Shown one piece after another: positions 7,639-14,602 of a stretch of DNA of 27,854 nt. The DNA comes from CAZYBG01 sp964645155 (lineage in GTDB: Bacteria; Pseudomonadota; Alphaproteobacteria; Rhodobacterales; Rhodobacteraceae). The stretch lies in NCBI GenBank assembly GCA_964645155.1, contig CAZYBG010000037.1, positions 1 to 27,854 on the forward strand, in the 5' to 3' direction. Within the stretch, counting starts at the first letter, position 1; each line of letters opens with the position of its first letter. Both the position numbers and the translations under genes were made by a program. Below the pieces are notes generated by a model. The model had not been told where the DNA came from, ran no database searches, and worked only from the letters and a program-made list of their open reading frames with translations.

Positions 7639-8862
7639 ATGCCCGCCCCGAAGAAAGTCGTCCTCGCCTATTCCGGCGGCCTCGACACCTCGATCATCCT
7701 GAAATGGCTGCAGACCGAATACGGCTGCGAGGTCATCACCTTCACCGCCGATCTCGGCCAGGGCGAGGAGCTGGAGCCGGCCCGCCAGAAGGCCGAGATG
7801 CTGGGCATCCGGCCCGAGAACATCCACATCGTCGACGTGCGCGAGGAATTCGTGCGCGACTTCGTGTTCCCGATGTTCCGCGCCAACGCGCTCTACGAGG
7901 GGCTCTACCTCCTCGGCACCTCGATCGCCCGGCCGCTGATCGCGCAGCACCTCGTGCGCCTCGCCGGGGAGCATGGCGCCGACGCCATCGCCCATGGCGC
8001 GACCGGCAAGGGCAACGACCAGGTGCGGTTCGAGCTGTCGGCCGCCGCGCTGAACCCCGCGCTGCGCGTCATCGCGCCCTGGCGGGAATGGAGCTTCACC
8101 TCGCGCACCGGCCTTCTCGCCTTCGCCGAGGCGCACCAGATCCCGATCTCCAGGGACAAGCGCGGCGAGGCACCGTTCTCGGTCGATGCCAACCTCCTGC
8201 ACACCTCCTCCGAAGGCCGGGTGCTGGAGAACCCCGCCGAGGAGGCGCCGGACTACGTCTACCAGCGCACCGTCGACCCCGAGGCCGCGCCGGACACGCC
8301 CGAGATGGTCGAGATCGGCTTCGAACGCGGCGACGCGGTCAGCGTCAACGGCGAACGCCTCTCGCCCGCGGCGCTGCTGACCCGGCTGAACGAGATCGGC
8401 GGCCGCCACGGCGTCGGCCGGCTCGACCTGGTGGAAAACCGCTTCGTCGGCATGAAGTCGCGCGGCATCTACGAGACGCCGGGCGGCACGATCCTCCTGG
8501 AAGCCCATCGCGGGATCGAGCAGATCACGCTCGACGCCGGCGCCGGGCACCTGAAGGATTCGCTGATGCCGCGCTATGCGGAACTCATCTACAACGGCTT
8601 CTGGTTCAGCCCGGAACGCGAGATGCTGCAGGCGCTGATCGACAAGAGCCAGGAGCGGGTGACCGGAACCGTCCGCGTCAAGCTCTACAAGGGCCACGCC
8701 CGCACCGTGGCGCGCTGGTCTGACCACTCGCTCTACTCCGAGGCGCACGTCACCTTCGAGGAGGATGCCGGCGCCTACGACCAGAAGGACGCCGAGGGCT
8801 TCATCCGCCTGAACGCGCTGCGGCTGCGGCTGATCGCGGCGCGGAACGCGCGGGGCGGATGA
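7639..8862 (+). CDS. argG: Argininosuccinate synthase
   Basis: It joins citrulline and aspartate with ATP to give argininosuccinate, the penultimate step of arginine synthesis. The ATP-binding PP-loop AYSGGLDTS lies at residues 10-18. GATGKGNDQVRFE and SVDANLLHTSSEGRVLENP are further family signatures. The length of 407 residues is normal. I chose the ATG at 7639, giving MPAPKKVVLAYSGG, because GAGG precedes it by six bases and family members begin with this short leader; open frame upstream back to 7546 has no homology-like sequence. The stop overlaps the start of a GNAT acetyltransferase (ATGA), so both are on one transcript. No other arg gene is close. Confidence 0.97.
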   Translation: MPAPKKVVLAYSGGLDTSIILKWLQTEYGCEVITFTADLGQGEELEPARQKAEMLGIRPENIHIVDVREEFVRDFVFPMFRANALYEGLYLLGTSIARPLIAQHLVRLAGEHGADAIAHGATGKGNDQVRFELSAAALNPALRVIAPWREWSFTSRTGLLAFAEAHQIPISRDKRGEAPFSVDANLLHTSSEGRVLENPAEEAPDYVYQRTVDPEAAPDTPEMVEIGFERGDAVSVNGERLSPAALLTRLNEIGGRHGVGRLDLVENRFVGMKSRGIYETPGGTILLEAHRGIEQITLDAGAGHLKDSLMPRYAELIYNGFWFSPEREMLQALIDKSQERVTGTVRVKLYKGHARTVARWSDHSLYSEAHVTFEEDAGAYDQKDAEGFIRLNALRLRLIAARNARGG

Positions 8863-9335
8863 TGCTTGAGCTTCGGGACGTCGACCGCAAGACCGTGCGC
8901 GCCCTGATCGCGCTCGACGTGGGCCCCGCGCAGCGGGATCTCGTGTCGCCCAACGCCACCACGCTGGCCGAGGCGGCCCACGAGCCCGGCTCGCGGGTCT
9001 GGGGCCTGTGGAACGGCGATGTCCCTGTCGGCCTGATGGCGATGATCCATCCCGGCGAGACCCCTTTCCTCGACGAGGGCGACGACCCGGAGGCTGCATA
9101 TCTGTGGCGCCTGATGGTTGATGCGAAGCATCAGGGCAAGGGCCATGGCCGCGCGGCCCTCGACGCGGCGGTCGAACAGGCGCGGGCCTGGGGCCTGCCG
9201 CGGCTCGTGGCGACGGTCGCGGACGAGGCGCACAGCAACATCGGCTTCTACGAGCGCTTCGGCTTCCGGCGCACCGGCCGGGTCGTCGGGGACGAGGTGG
9301 AGATCGTGCTCGACCTCGGCCAGCACCGCGCCTAG
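8859..9335 (+). CDS. GNAT-family N-acetyltransferase (polyamine-acetyltransferase-like)
   Basis: A 158-residue cytosolic acetyl-CoA-dependent acetyltransferase. GNAT motif A is clear: LWRLMVDAKHQGKGHGRAAL, where QGKGHG binds the acetyl-CoA pyrophosphate. Motif B follows as NIGFYERFGFRRTG. The FLDEGDDPEAAYLWRLMV stretch resembles spermine/spermidine acetyltransferases of the BltD/PaiA kind, but substrate cannot be settled from sequence. Its first ATG (8859) overlaps the argG stop by four bases and is followed directly by a second ATG (8862). Translation is thus probably coupled to argG. Coupling to arginine synthesis, the source of polyamines, makes a polyamine or amino-acid substrate attractive but remains inference. 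It ends tail-to-tail with the DUF302 gene. Confidence 0.88.
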   Translation: MMLELRDVDRKTVRALIALDVGPAQRDLVSPNATTLAEAAHEPGSRVWGLWNGDVPVGLMAMIHPGETPFLDEGDDPEAAYLWRLMVDAKHQGKGHGRAALDAAVEQARAWGLPRLVATVADEAHSNIGFYERFGFRRTGRVVGDEVEIVLDLGQHRA

Positions 9336-9363
9336 GTCGCGGTCCGGCGGCGGCGCTTGGCGT

Positions 9364-9840
9364 CTACTCCGCCACCGCCGCCTCAGCCACCGCCGCGAAC
9401 ATCGCGTCCAGCTCGGCCGCCACCTCGGCCAGACCCTCGGCCTCGGCGGCATAGGGGGCGAACACCGTCGAGGGTGTCTTGTAGCTGAGCGTCGCCGTGC
9501 CGTCGCCGTTTTCGGTGACATAGAGGCGCACCGGCGCCTCGATCATCGCGGCGGTCGACAGCTCAAGGATGCGCACCGCGAAGACGTTGTTGAACGCGCC
9601 GATCACCCGGTTGCCCGGGATCGTCACGCCGCGCCCGGCCGCCGCCTCGGTCGGGCCGGCCTCGGTGACGACGGCGAGCCCGTTGGCCTCGACCGCGGCC
9701 CGCGTGTCCTCGACCAGCTCGGCATAGCTCTTGCCCGTAGGCAGCACTTCCCACCCGTCGCGCGGGGAGATGTCGGCGACCGTCTGGGCGAATGCCGGCG
9801 CCGCGGCAAGCGCAATGGCGGCGAGCGTCATGCGGATCAT
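9364..9840 (-). CDS. Exported DUF302-family protein
   Basis: A 158-residue protein with a signal peptide (residues 1-18, ending AFA before Gln19), so it is likely periplasmic. The mature part carries the DUF302 core: SYAELVEDTRAAVEANGLAV, IPGNRVIGAFNNVFAVRIL (about 74-92), then APVRLYVTENGDGTATLSY and TPSTVFAPY. The family is widespread, structurally small alpha/beta, and without an agreed function. ATG 9840 follows GGAAGGA; the frame upstream runs antisense-like through the neighbouring gene and is not coding. It lies 83 bases downstream of the sulfotransferase-like gene on the same strand, so it may be co-transcribed, although the gap could also hold its own promoter (a TATGGT sits near 9880). 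Confidence 0.85.
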   Translation of the reverse strand: MIRMTLAAIALAAAPAFAQTVADISPRDGWEVLPTGKSYAELVEDTRAAVEANGLAVVTEAGPTEAAAGRGVTIPGNRVIGAFNNVFAVRILELSTAAMIEAPVRLYVTENGDGTATLSYKTPSTVFAPYAAEAEGLAEVAAELDAMFAAVAEAAVAE

Positions 9841-9923
9841 GGCGCGATGTCCTTCCGTTCCGGGGCGCGCGGCGACCATAGCGCGATCGCGGCGCGCCCC
9901 GCACCCCACGACCGCGTGAGCGC

Positions 9924-10643
9924 TCAGCACAGGCGGAACCCCGCCAAACGCTCGTAGGCCGGCAGCGCCGCCCCGGCGAGCCGCGCGTCGTCGCCCGTCA
10001 GCTCCGGCAGCGGCCCCTCGGCCGCCTCGAATCCGGTGGAGCGGTGCACCGCGCCGTACCAGTGCGCGGCCCAGACGCCATCCTCGGACCGGCCCCCGGC
10101 GGGCCAGCCCAGCATGGCGGGATCGAACGCCAGGCCGAGGGCGGCGCAGAGCGCGCGCAGCGCCGCCCCGGGGTCGGCGCGGATGTCGTCGCTGTCGATC
10201 ACCACCGGCGCCGTCCCCGTCCAGTCGGCGAACAGGTCGAACAGCCGCGCCTGCTGCAGAAACCCCAGATCCTCCAGCGCCGGCCCCTCGCGCTTCCTCG
10301 CATAGCTCGCCACCACCCGCGCGGGATGGCGGATCAGGAACACGTTCGCGCAGCCCCGCGCCCAGTCGAGCGGGAAGCCCGCGACCATGTGGTGCGGCAT
10401 GTGCTTCATGTAGAAATGCGGCCTTCCCCCCGGCACCGGCCCGGCGCAGCGCGCGGCAACCGCCGCCGGGTCGGTCTCGTGCACCGCCACGATCTCGGCC
10501 CGCATCGGGTGGTCCGCCCCGGTCGCGGCGAGGTAGGGCGCGTAGAACGGCTCGTCCCAGACGGCGCAGTCGGCCCGCGCGCCGAACGCATACATCATCG
10601 CGGTGGACAGGTTCCGCGGCCCGGACCACATCGCGATCTTCAT
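9924..10643 (-). CDS. Sulfotransferase-like P-loop protein, partner of the adjacent aminotransferase
   Basis: A 239-residue protein of the sulfotransferase-like P-loop superfamily. The N-terminal nucleotide (PAPS-type) site is MWSGPRNLSTAMMYAF (about residues 5-20), followed by DEPFYAPYL. The second PAPS-contact segment reads NVFLIRHPARVVASY. Near the end, EDGVWAAHWYGAVHRSTGF is conserved-looking. From memory, the same SxPR-x-LST, DEPxYA and EDGVWA-x-x-WY pattern forms the N-terminal half of plant and animal 'branched-chain aminotransferase-like' fusion proteins, whose C-terminal half matches the gene just upstream here. GGGAGG precedes the ATG at 10643. The 67-base gap to the aminotransferase stop makes an operon likely. 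True sulfotransferase activity and its acceptor are unknown. Confidence 0.8.
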   Translation of the reverse strand: MKIAMWSGPRNLSTAMMYAFGARADCAVWDEPFYAPYLAATGADHPMRAEIVAVHETDPAAVAARCAGPVPGGRPHFYMKHMPHHMVAGFPLDWARGCANVFLIRHPARVVASYARKREGPALEDLGFLQQARLFDLFADWTGTAPVVIDSDDIRADPGAALRALCAALGLAFDPAMLGWPAGGRSEDGVWAAHWYGAVHRSTGFEAAEGPLPELTGDDARLAGAALPAYERLAGFRLC

Positions 10644-10710
10644 GCCGGCCTCCCTCGGCAGTCGCGCGCTCCCGCGGCGACAGCGAAGAAGGCGCGGCGC
10701 GGCCGCTCCC

Positions 10711-11607
10711 TCATGCCACGACCAGCTCCTTGTAGAGCTGCCGGAGCTGCCCGGTCACCGGCCCCATCCGGCCGTCGCCCACCGGCCGGCCGTCGATCAC
10801 GCCCACCGGCGTCTGCGCCCCGAAGGTGCCGGTCAGGAACGCCTCGTCGGCCGAGTAGGTCTCGACCAGGCTGAAGTTCTTCTCGAAGACCGGGATGCCG
10901 TTGGCGCGGCAGAGGTCGATCACCTTCGCCCGGGTGATCCCCGGCATGCAGTAGTCGCCCGTCGAGGTCCAGACCTCGCCCTTGCGCACGATGAAGAAGT
11001 TGCACGCATTCGTCGTGTTCACGAAGCCGTGGACGTCGAGCATCAGCGCCTCGTCGGCGCCCGCCTTCTCGGCCGCGATACAGGCGAGGATGCAGTTGAG
11101 CTTGGAGTGGCTGTTGAGCTTGGGGTCCTGGCTCATCGGCAGGCCGCGGATCTGCGGCACGGTGGCCAGCCGGATCGGCCGCGGCAGCTTCGGCCGCGAA
11201 TGCTCCATGATGATCACCATGGTCGGCCCCGACCGGCTGAGCGAGGGGTGCTGGAACGGCCGCGCCTTCACTCCGCGCGTCACCATCAGCCGGGCATGGA
11301 CATCGGTCGCCATGCCGTTCGCCGCCTGCGTCTCCAGCAGCGCGGCGGCCACCTCGTCGCGGCTGCGCCCGATGTCGAGGTCGATCGCCTTCGCCGCCTC
11401 GAACAGGCGGTCGAGATGCTCGTCGAGAAAGGCCCAGCGCCCGTCGTAGAGGCGCAGTCCCTCCCACACGCCGTCGCCCAGCATGAAGCCCGAATCGTAG
11501 ACCGAGACGACCGCCTCGGCCCGGGGGCGGAGCCGGCCGTCGACCCAGATCAGGATCGCCTCGTTCCGCGCGTCCTCCTCGGCCTGATGGGTGGTGACAC
11601 GATCCAT
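10711..11607 (-). CDS. PLP fold-type IV aminotransferase-like protein with atypical active-site segments
   Basis: A 298-residue class IV aminotransferase (branched-chain/D-amino-acid/PabC family). Family landmarks are VSVYDSGFMLGDGVWEGLRL (about 34-53), HLDRLFEAAKAIDLDI, DEALMLDVHGFV and YCMPGITRAKVIDLC, then TGTFGAQTPV. The lysine region reads DPKLNSHSKLNCILA (161-175), where the usual K-x-L-N of D-aminotransferases or K-x-GGNY of BCATs is not seen cleanly. Lys163 and Lys169 are both candidates for the PLP Schiff base. The usual EGxGxN segment is VNTTNACNFF. The ATG at 11607 has GAGG six bases upstream; a more upstream ATG at 11655 lacks one. It heads a likely operon with the sulfotransferase-like gene. 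The transamination substrate is not predictable; annotation as IlvE would be over-reaching. Confidence 0.85.
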   Translation of the reverse strand: MDRVTTHQAEEDARNEAILIWVDGRLRPRAEAVVSVYDSGFMLGDGVWEGLRLYDGRWAFLDEHLDRLFEAAKAIDLDIGRSRDEVAAALLETQAANGMATDVHARLMVTRGVKARPFQHPSLSRSGPTMVIIMEHSRPKLPRPIRLATVPQIRGLPMSQDPKLNSHSKLNCILACIAAEKAGADEALMLDVHGFVNTTNACNFFIVRKGEVWTSTGDYCMPGITRAKVIDLCRANGIPVFEKNFSLVETYSADEAFLTGTFGAQTPVGVIDGRPVGDGRMGPVTGQLRQLYKELVVA

Positions 11608-11722
11608 GCGCGCCTCGCCTCGTCCGGAATTCCGCCGCCAGCACCGCGGCGCCACAGAATGGACATAGATTGCGCGCTAGCGTCCAGACCAAAGGTCGGT
11701 ATTGGTGTTGGGAGATCCCCGC

Positions 11723-12775
11723 ATGTCGTCAGGCATCCGTTCGGAACCTCCGGTCGAGTTCGAGTTCCGCGGCACCGCCTCGGAATGGTTCGGGATCTGG
11801 ATCGTCAATCTCGGCCTCAGCATCGTCACGCTCGGCATCTATTCGGCCTGGGCCAAGGTGCGTGCCAAGAAGTACTTCTACCAGAACACCTGGGTCGCCG
11901 GCCGCAACTTCGACTACCACGCCACGGGCCTGCAGATCCTGATCGGGCGGATCATCGTGATCGTCGGGATCGTGGTGTTCTCGGTCGCGTCGGCGATCCC
12001 GGCACTTGCGATTGTGGGCGCGGTCTTGCTTCTCGTCGCGCTGCCCTGGCTTCTGGTCCGGTCGCTGCGCTTCAACGCGGTGATGTCGAGCTGGTCGAAC
12101 GTGCGCTTCGGGTTCCAGGGCAGCACCGGGCGGGCATTCCTCGTCTTCCTGCTCTACCCGTTCCTCAGCGCCTTCACGCTCTACCTCGCCTGGCCCTTCG
12201 CCGACCGCGCGCGTCGCCGGTTCGCGACCGGCGGGCACCGGCTGGGCGAAGCGCCCTTCAGCTTCGACGCGCCGATCGGCCGCTTCTACACCGCGTTCTT
12301 CGCCGCGGTGGGGTGGTTCGTGCTCGTTGCCCTGGCCTTCGGCGCCTCGTCGCTGGGCAGCCTGATGGCGCTTGGCGCCAACCCCGAGGACGCGGCGGCG
12401 ACGGGCCGGGTCCTCGTCGCGGTCTACGCGATCCTGTTCCTCGGCTACTTCCCGGCCGCGACGATCTACGGCGCCTTCATCCGCAATGCCGTCTTCAACG
12501 GCACCACGCTCGACGGCCGGCACCGGTTCAGCTCCGACGTGCGGCCGCTCGCCGTGGTCTGGATCGCCATCACCAACGCGCTCGCCGTCGTCTTCACGCT
12601 CGGCCTGATGCTGCCCTGGGCGCATATCCGCCTCGCGCGCTACTACGCCGCGCATACCCGGCTGCTCCCCGGCGGCCCGCTCGATGAATTCGCAGGCCGG
12701 CTCGAGGCGCGGGCCACCGCGCTCGGCGACGCCTATACCGACATCGAGGGGATCGAGATCGGGCTGCCGATCTGA
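11723..12775 (+). CDS. DUF898 (YjgN-like) inner-membrane protein
   Basis: A 350-residue polytopic membrane protein of the DUF898/YjgN family, function unknown. A short soluble head with FEFRGTASEWFGIW leads into about six to eight hydrophobic segments (roughly residues 24-44, 70-112, 137-157, 188-215, 236-258 and 285-305 in this numbering). The signature TLGIYSAWAKVRAKKYFYQNT follows the first membrane segment, and LPWAHIRLARYYAAHT is a diverged second copy after the last, suggesting internal duplication as in the family. The ATG at 11723 follows GGGAGA at seven bases; an in-frame TTG at 11702 is less likely. Only eight bases separate its stop from the M48 protease gene, so the two form an operon, which is divergent from the aminotransferase. 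Confidence 0.88.
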   Translation: MSSGIRSEPPVEFEFRGTASEWFGIWIVNLGLSIVTLGIYSAWAKVRAKKYFYQNTWVAGRNFDYHATGLQILIGRIIVIVGIVVFSVASAIPALAIVGAVLLLVALPWLLVRSLRFNAVMSSWSNVRFGFQGSTGRAFLVFLLYPFLSAFTLYLAWPFADRARRRFATGGHRLGEAPFSFDAPIGRFYTAFFAAVGWFVLVALAFGASSLGSLMALGANPEDAAATGRVLVAVYAILFLGYFPAATIYGAFIRNAVFNGTTLDGRHRFSSDVRPLAVVWIAITNALAVVFTLGLMLPWAHIRLARYYAAHTRLLPGGPLDEFAGRLEARATALGDAYTDIEGIEIGLPI

Positions 12776-12783
12776 GGGGCGCG

Positions 12784-13818
12784 ATGGACGTCAACGCCGT
12801 CACGCTGAAGGGCCAGGCCTTCCCGCCGCACCGGGCGCTCGCTGTTGCGGCGGAACTGCGGGTCTACAGCGACACCGCCGAGATCGTCGGCCCCGAGGGG
12901 CAGTCCCTCGTCCGCGCCCGGCGCGACGCGCTGGTGATCGAACCGCGGCTCGGCCGCGCGCCGCGCCGCATCGTCCTGCCCGACGGCACGCTGTTCGTGA
13001 CCGAGGATCATGACGGCATGGTCCGGCTCGGCGGGCGCGACGGCTCGGCCGCCATCCACGCGCTCGAAAGGTTCCATCCCCGCCTTGTCCTCGTCATCGC
13101 GGCCATCGTGGGCGCGGTCTGGCTGATCTGGCGCCACGGGCTCGACGTCATGGCCGCCGCCGCCCTCGCGCTGACCCCCGCGCCGATGGTCGACGCGATC
13201 GACGCCGGCACGCTCCAGACGCTCGACCGGCTGTTCGGCGGCCCGAGCCTCGCCGCCGAGGCCGATCGGGCCCAGGCGACGGCGGTGTTCGACGACCTCG
13301 TCGCCGCACTCGACCCCGAGGTCCGCGCCGGGCACGACTTCCGGCTGGAATTCCGCTCGATGCCGCGGCTCGGCCCGAACGCCCTCGCCCTCCCGGGCGG
13401 GACCGTGGTGATGACCGACGCGTTCCTCGCCACCTTTCCGTCCGACGACGTGCGCGCCGGTGTCCTCGGGCACGAGATCGGGCATGTCGTCGAACAGCAC
13501 GGCCTGCGCCAGCTCTACAAGTCGCTCGGCGGCGCCGTCCTCGTCGCGCTGCTGGCCGGCGACACGGTGCCGATCGTCGAGGACATCGTGCTCGAGGGCA
13601 ACGTGCTGCTGTCGCTCTCCTTCTCGCGGGCGAGCGAGCGCGCGGCCGACGACTTCGGCCTCCGCCTCGCGGCCGCCGCGGGCTACGAGCCGTCCGGCCT
13701 CGCGCAGTTCTTCGACTGGGCGCTCGCCACCTACGGCGATGGCGCCGGCTGGTTCTCGACCCATCCGGGCTCGGCCGAGCGGCGGGAGCGCCTGCGCCGG
13801 CTTGCCGACGAGCTCTGA
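12784..13818 (+). CDS. Membrane-anchored M48-family zinc metalloprotease
   Basis: A 344-residue peptidase. The zinc site is intact: HEIGH at residues 230-234 (two zinc-binding histidines and the catalytic Glu231), with the third ligand Glu285 in SRASERAADDFG. An N-terminal domain of about 95 residues precedes a single hydrophobic segment (about 101-116), and there is no signal peptide. So the N-terminus probably faces the cytoplasm and the protease domain the periplasm, by hydrophobicity and not tested. LALPGGTVVMTDAF is the usual strand before the zinc helix. The ATG follows GAGGGG, eight bases after the DUF898 gene. The co-operonic DUF898 membrane protein is a natural candidate for a substrate or partner in envelope quality control; that is inference. 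Confidence 0.9.
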   Translation: MDVNAVTLKGQAFPPHRALAVAAELRVYSDTAEIVGPEGQSLVRARRDALVIEPRLGRAPRRIVLPDGTLFVTEDHDGMVRLGGRDGSAAIHALERFHPRLVLVIAAIVGAVWLIWRHGLDVMAAAALALTPAPMVDAIDAGTLQTLDRLFGGPSLAAEADRAQATAVFDDLVAALDPEVRAGHDFRLEFRSMPRLGPNALALPGGTVVMTDAFLATFPSDDVRAGVLGHEIGHVVEQHGLRQLYKSLGGAVLVALLAGDTVPIVEDIVLEGNVLLSLSFSRASERAADDFGLRLAAAAGYEPSGLAQFFDWALATYGDGAGWFSTHPGSAERRERLRRLADEL

Positions 13819-13901
13819 CGGCCCCCCTCACCGACATGTCATCCGGCAGGCGGCCGCGGCGGGCTAGGCTGCCGCGGCATGTCAACGGAAGGGATCGGCC
13901 G

Positions 13902-14531
13902 ATGTTCAGGTTCACGCTCGCGGCGCTCCTCTCGGCCCTCGCCCTGCCGGCGGCGGCCGAACGCGCCACCGCCGTCGTGGCCGGCGGCTGCTTCTGGTGC
14001 GTCGAGGCCGATTTCGAACGCGTCGACGGTGTGATTGAAGTAATCTCCGGCTTCGCCGGCGGCACGGTCGAGAACCCGACCTACGAGCAGGTGACGCAGG
14101 GCGGCACCGGCCATTACGAGGCCGCGCAGATCGTCTACGACACCGACGTGATCGACTACGACAGGCTGCTCTTCCTGTTCTTCCGCTCGATCAACCCCAC
14201 CGATGCCGGCGGCCAGTTCTGCGACCGGGGCGACAGCTACCGCACCGCGATCTTCGCCGCCTCCACAGCCGAGCGGCAGGCCGCCGAAGCCGCGAAGGCC
14301 GAGGCCGAGGCCGCCCTCGGCAGCCGCGTCGTTACCCCTGTTCTCGACGCCGGCACCTTCTGGCCGGCCGACGCCTACCACCAGGACTTCTACCGCAGCC
14401 GCGACATCATCCTGACCCGCTTCGGCCCGCGCCGGAAGTCCGAGGCCTACCGCCTCTACCGCGCCGATTGCGGCCGCGACCGCCGGGTGCTCGAACTCTG
14501 GGGCGACGCCGCACCCTTTGCCGGAAAGTAG
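13902..14531 (+). CDS. msrA: Peptide methionine-S-sulfoxide reductase MsrA, exported form
   Basis: It reduces the S epimer of methionine sulfoxide in oxidised proteins. The active site GGCFWC lies at residues 28-33 with nucleophile Cys30. GGTGHYEAAQIVYD, DRGDSYRTAIF and ADAYHQDFY are family motifs. Residues 1-19 (MFRFTLAALLSALALPAAA) form a signal peptide, so this copy should act in the periplasm, unlike the usual cytosolic MsrA. Cys190 near the C-terminus (RADCGRD) is a candidate resolving cysteine. The ATG at 13902 follows GGAAGGGA; the frame is open back to 13836 but lacks a ribosome site. A periplasmic enzyme needs an electron donor such as a thioredoxin-like or DsbD-type partner, none of which is in the window. 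Confidence 0.92.
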   Translation: MFRFTLAALLSALALPAAAERATAVVAGGCFWCVEADFERVDGVIEVISGFAGGTVENPTYEQVTQGGTGHYEAAQIVYDTDVIDYDRLLFLFFRSINPTDAGGQFCDRGDSYRTAIFAASTAERQAAEAAKAEAEAALGSRVVTPVLDAGTFWPADAYHQDFYRSRDIILTRFGPRRKSEAYRLYRADCGRDRRVLELWGDAAPFAGK

Positions 14532-14602
14532 CGCCCGCCCGCCGCTGGCCCCGCCCGTCCCGCATGCGCTATAGCTCCCCGGGAAGCGAGCGGGGAGAGC
14601 CG

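Noticed and set aside
6253..9099. A 948-codon minus-strand open frame across the Gly-rich gene, argG and the GNAT gene
   Set aside because: It spans three well-supported plus-strand genes, has low-complexity composition and no recognisable domain.
13834..13885. Repeated CATGTCA and a GCCGCGGC palindrome between the M48 protease and msrA genes
   Set aside because: Short, low in information for GC-rich DNA and without terminator or operator context.
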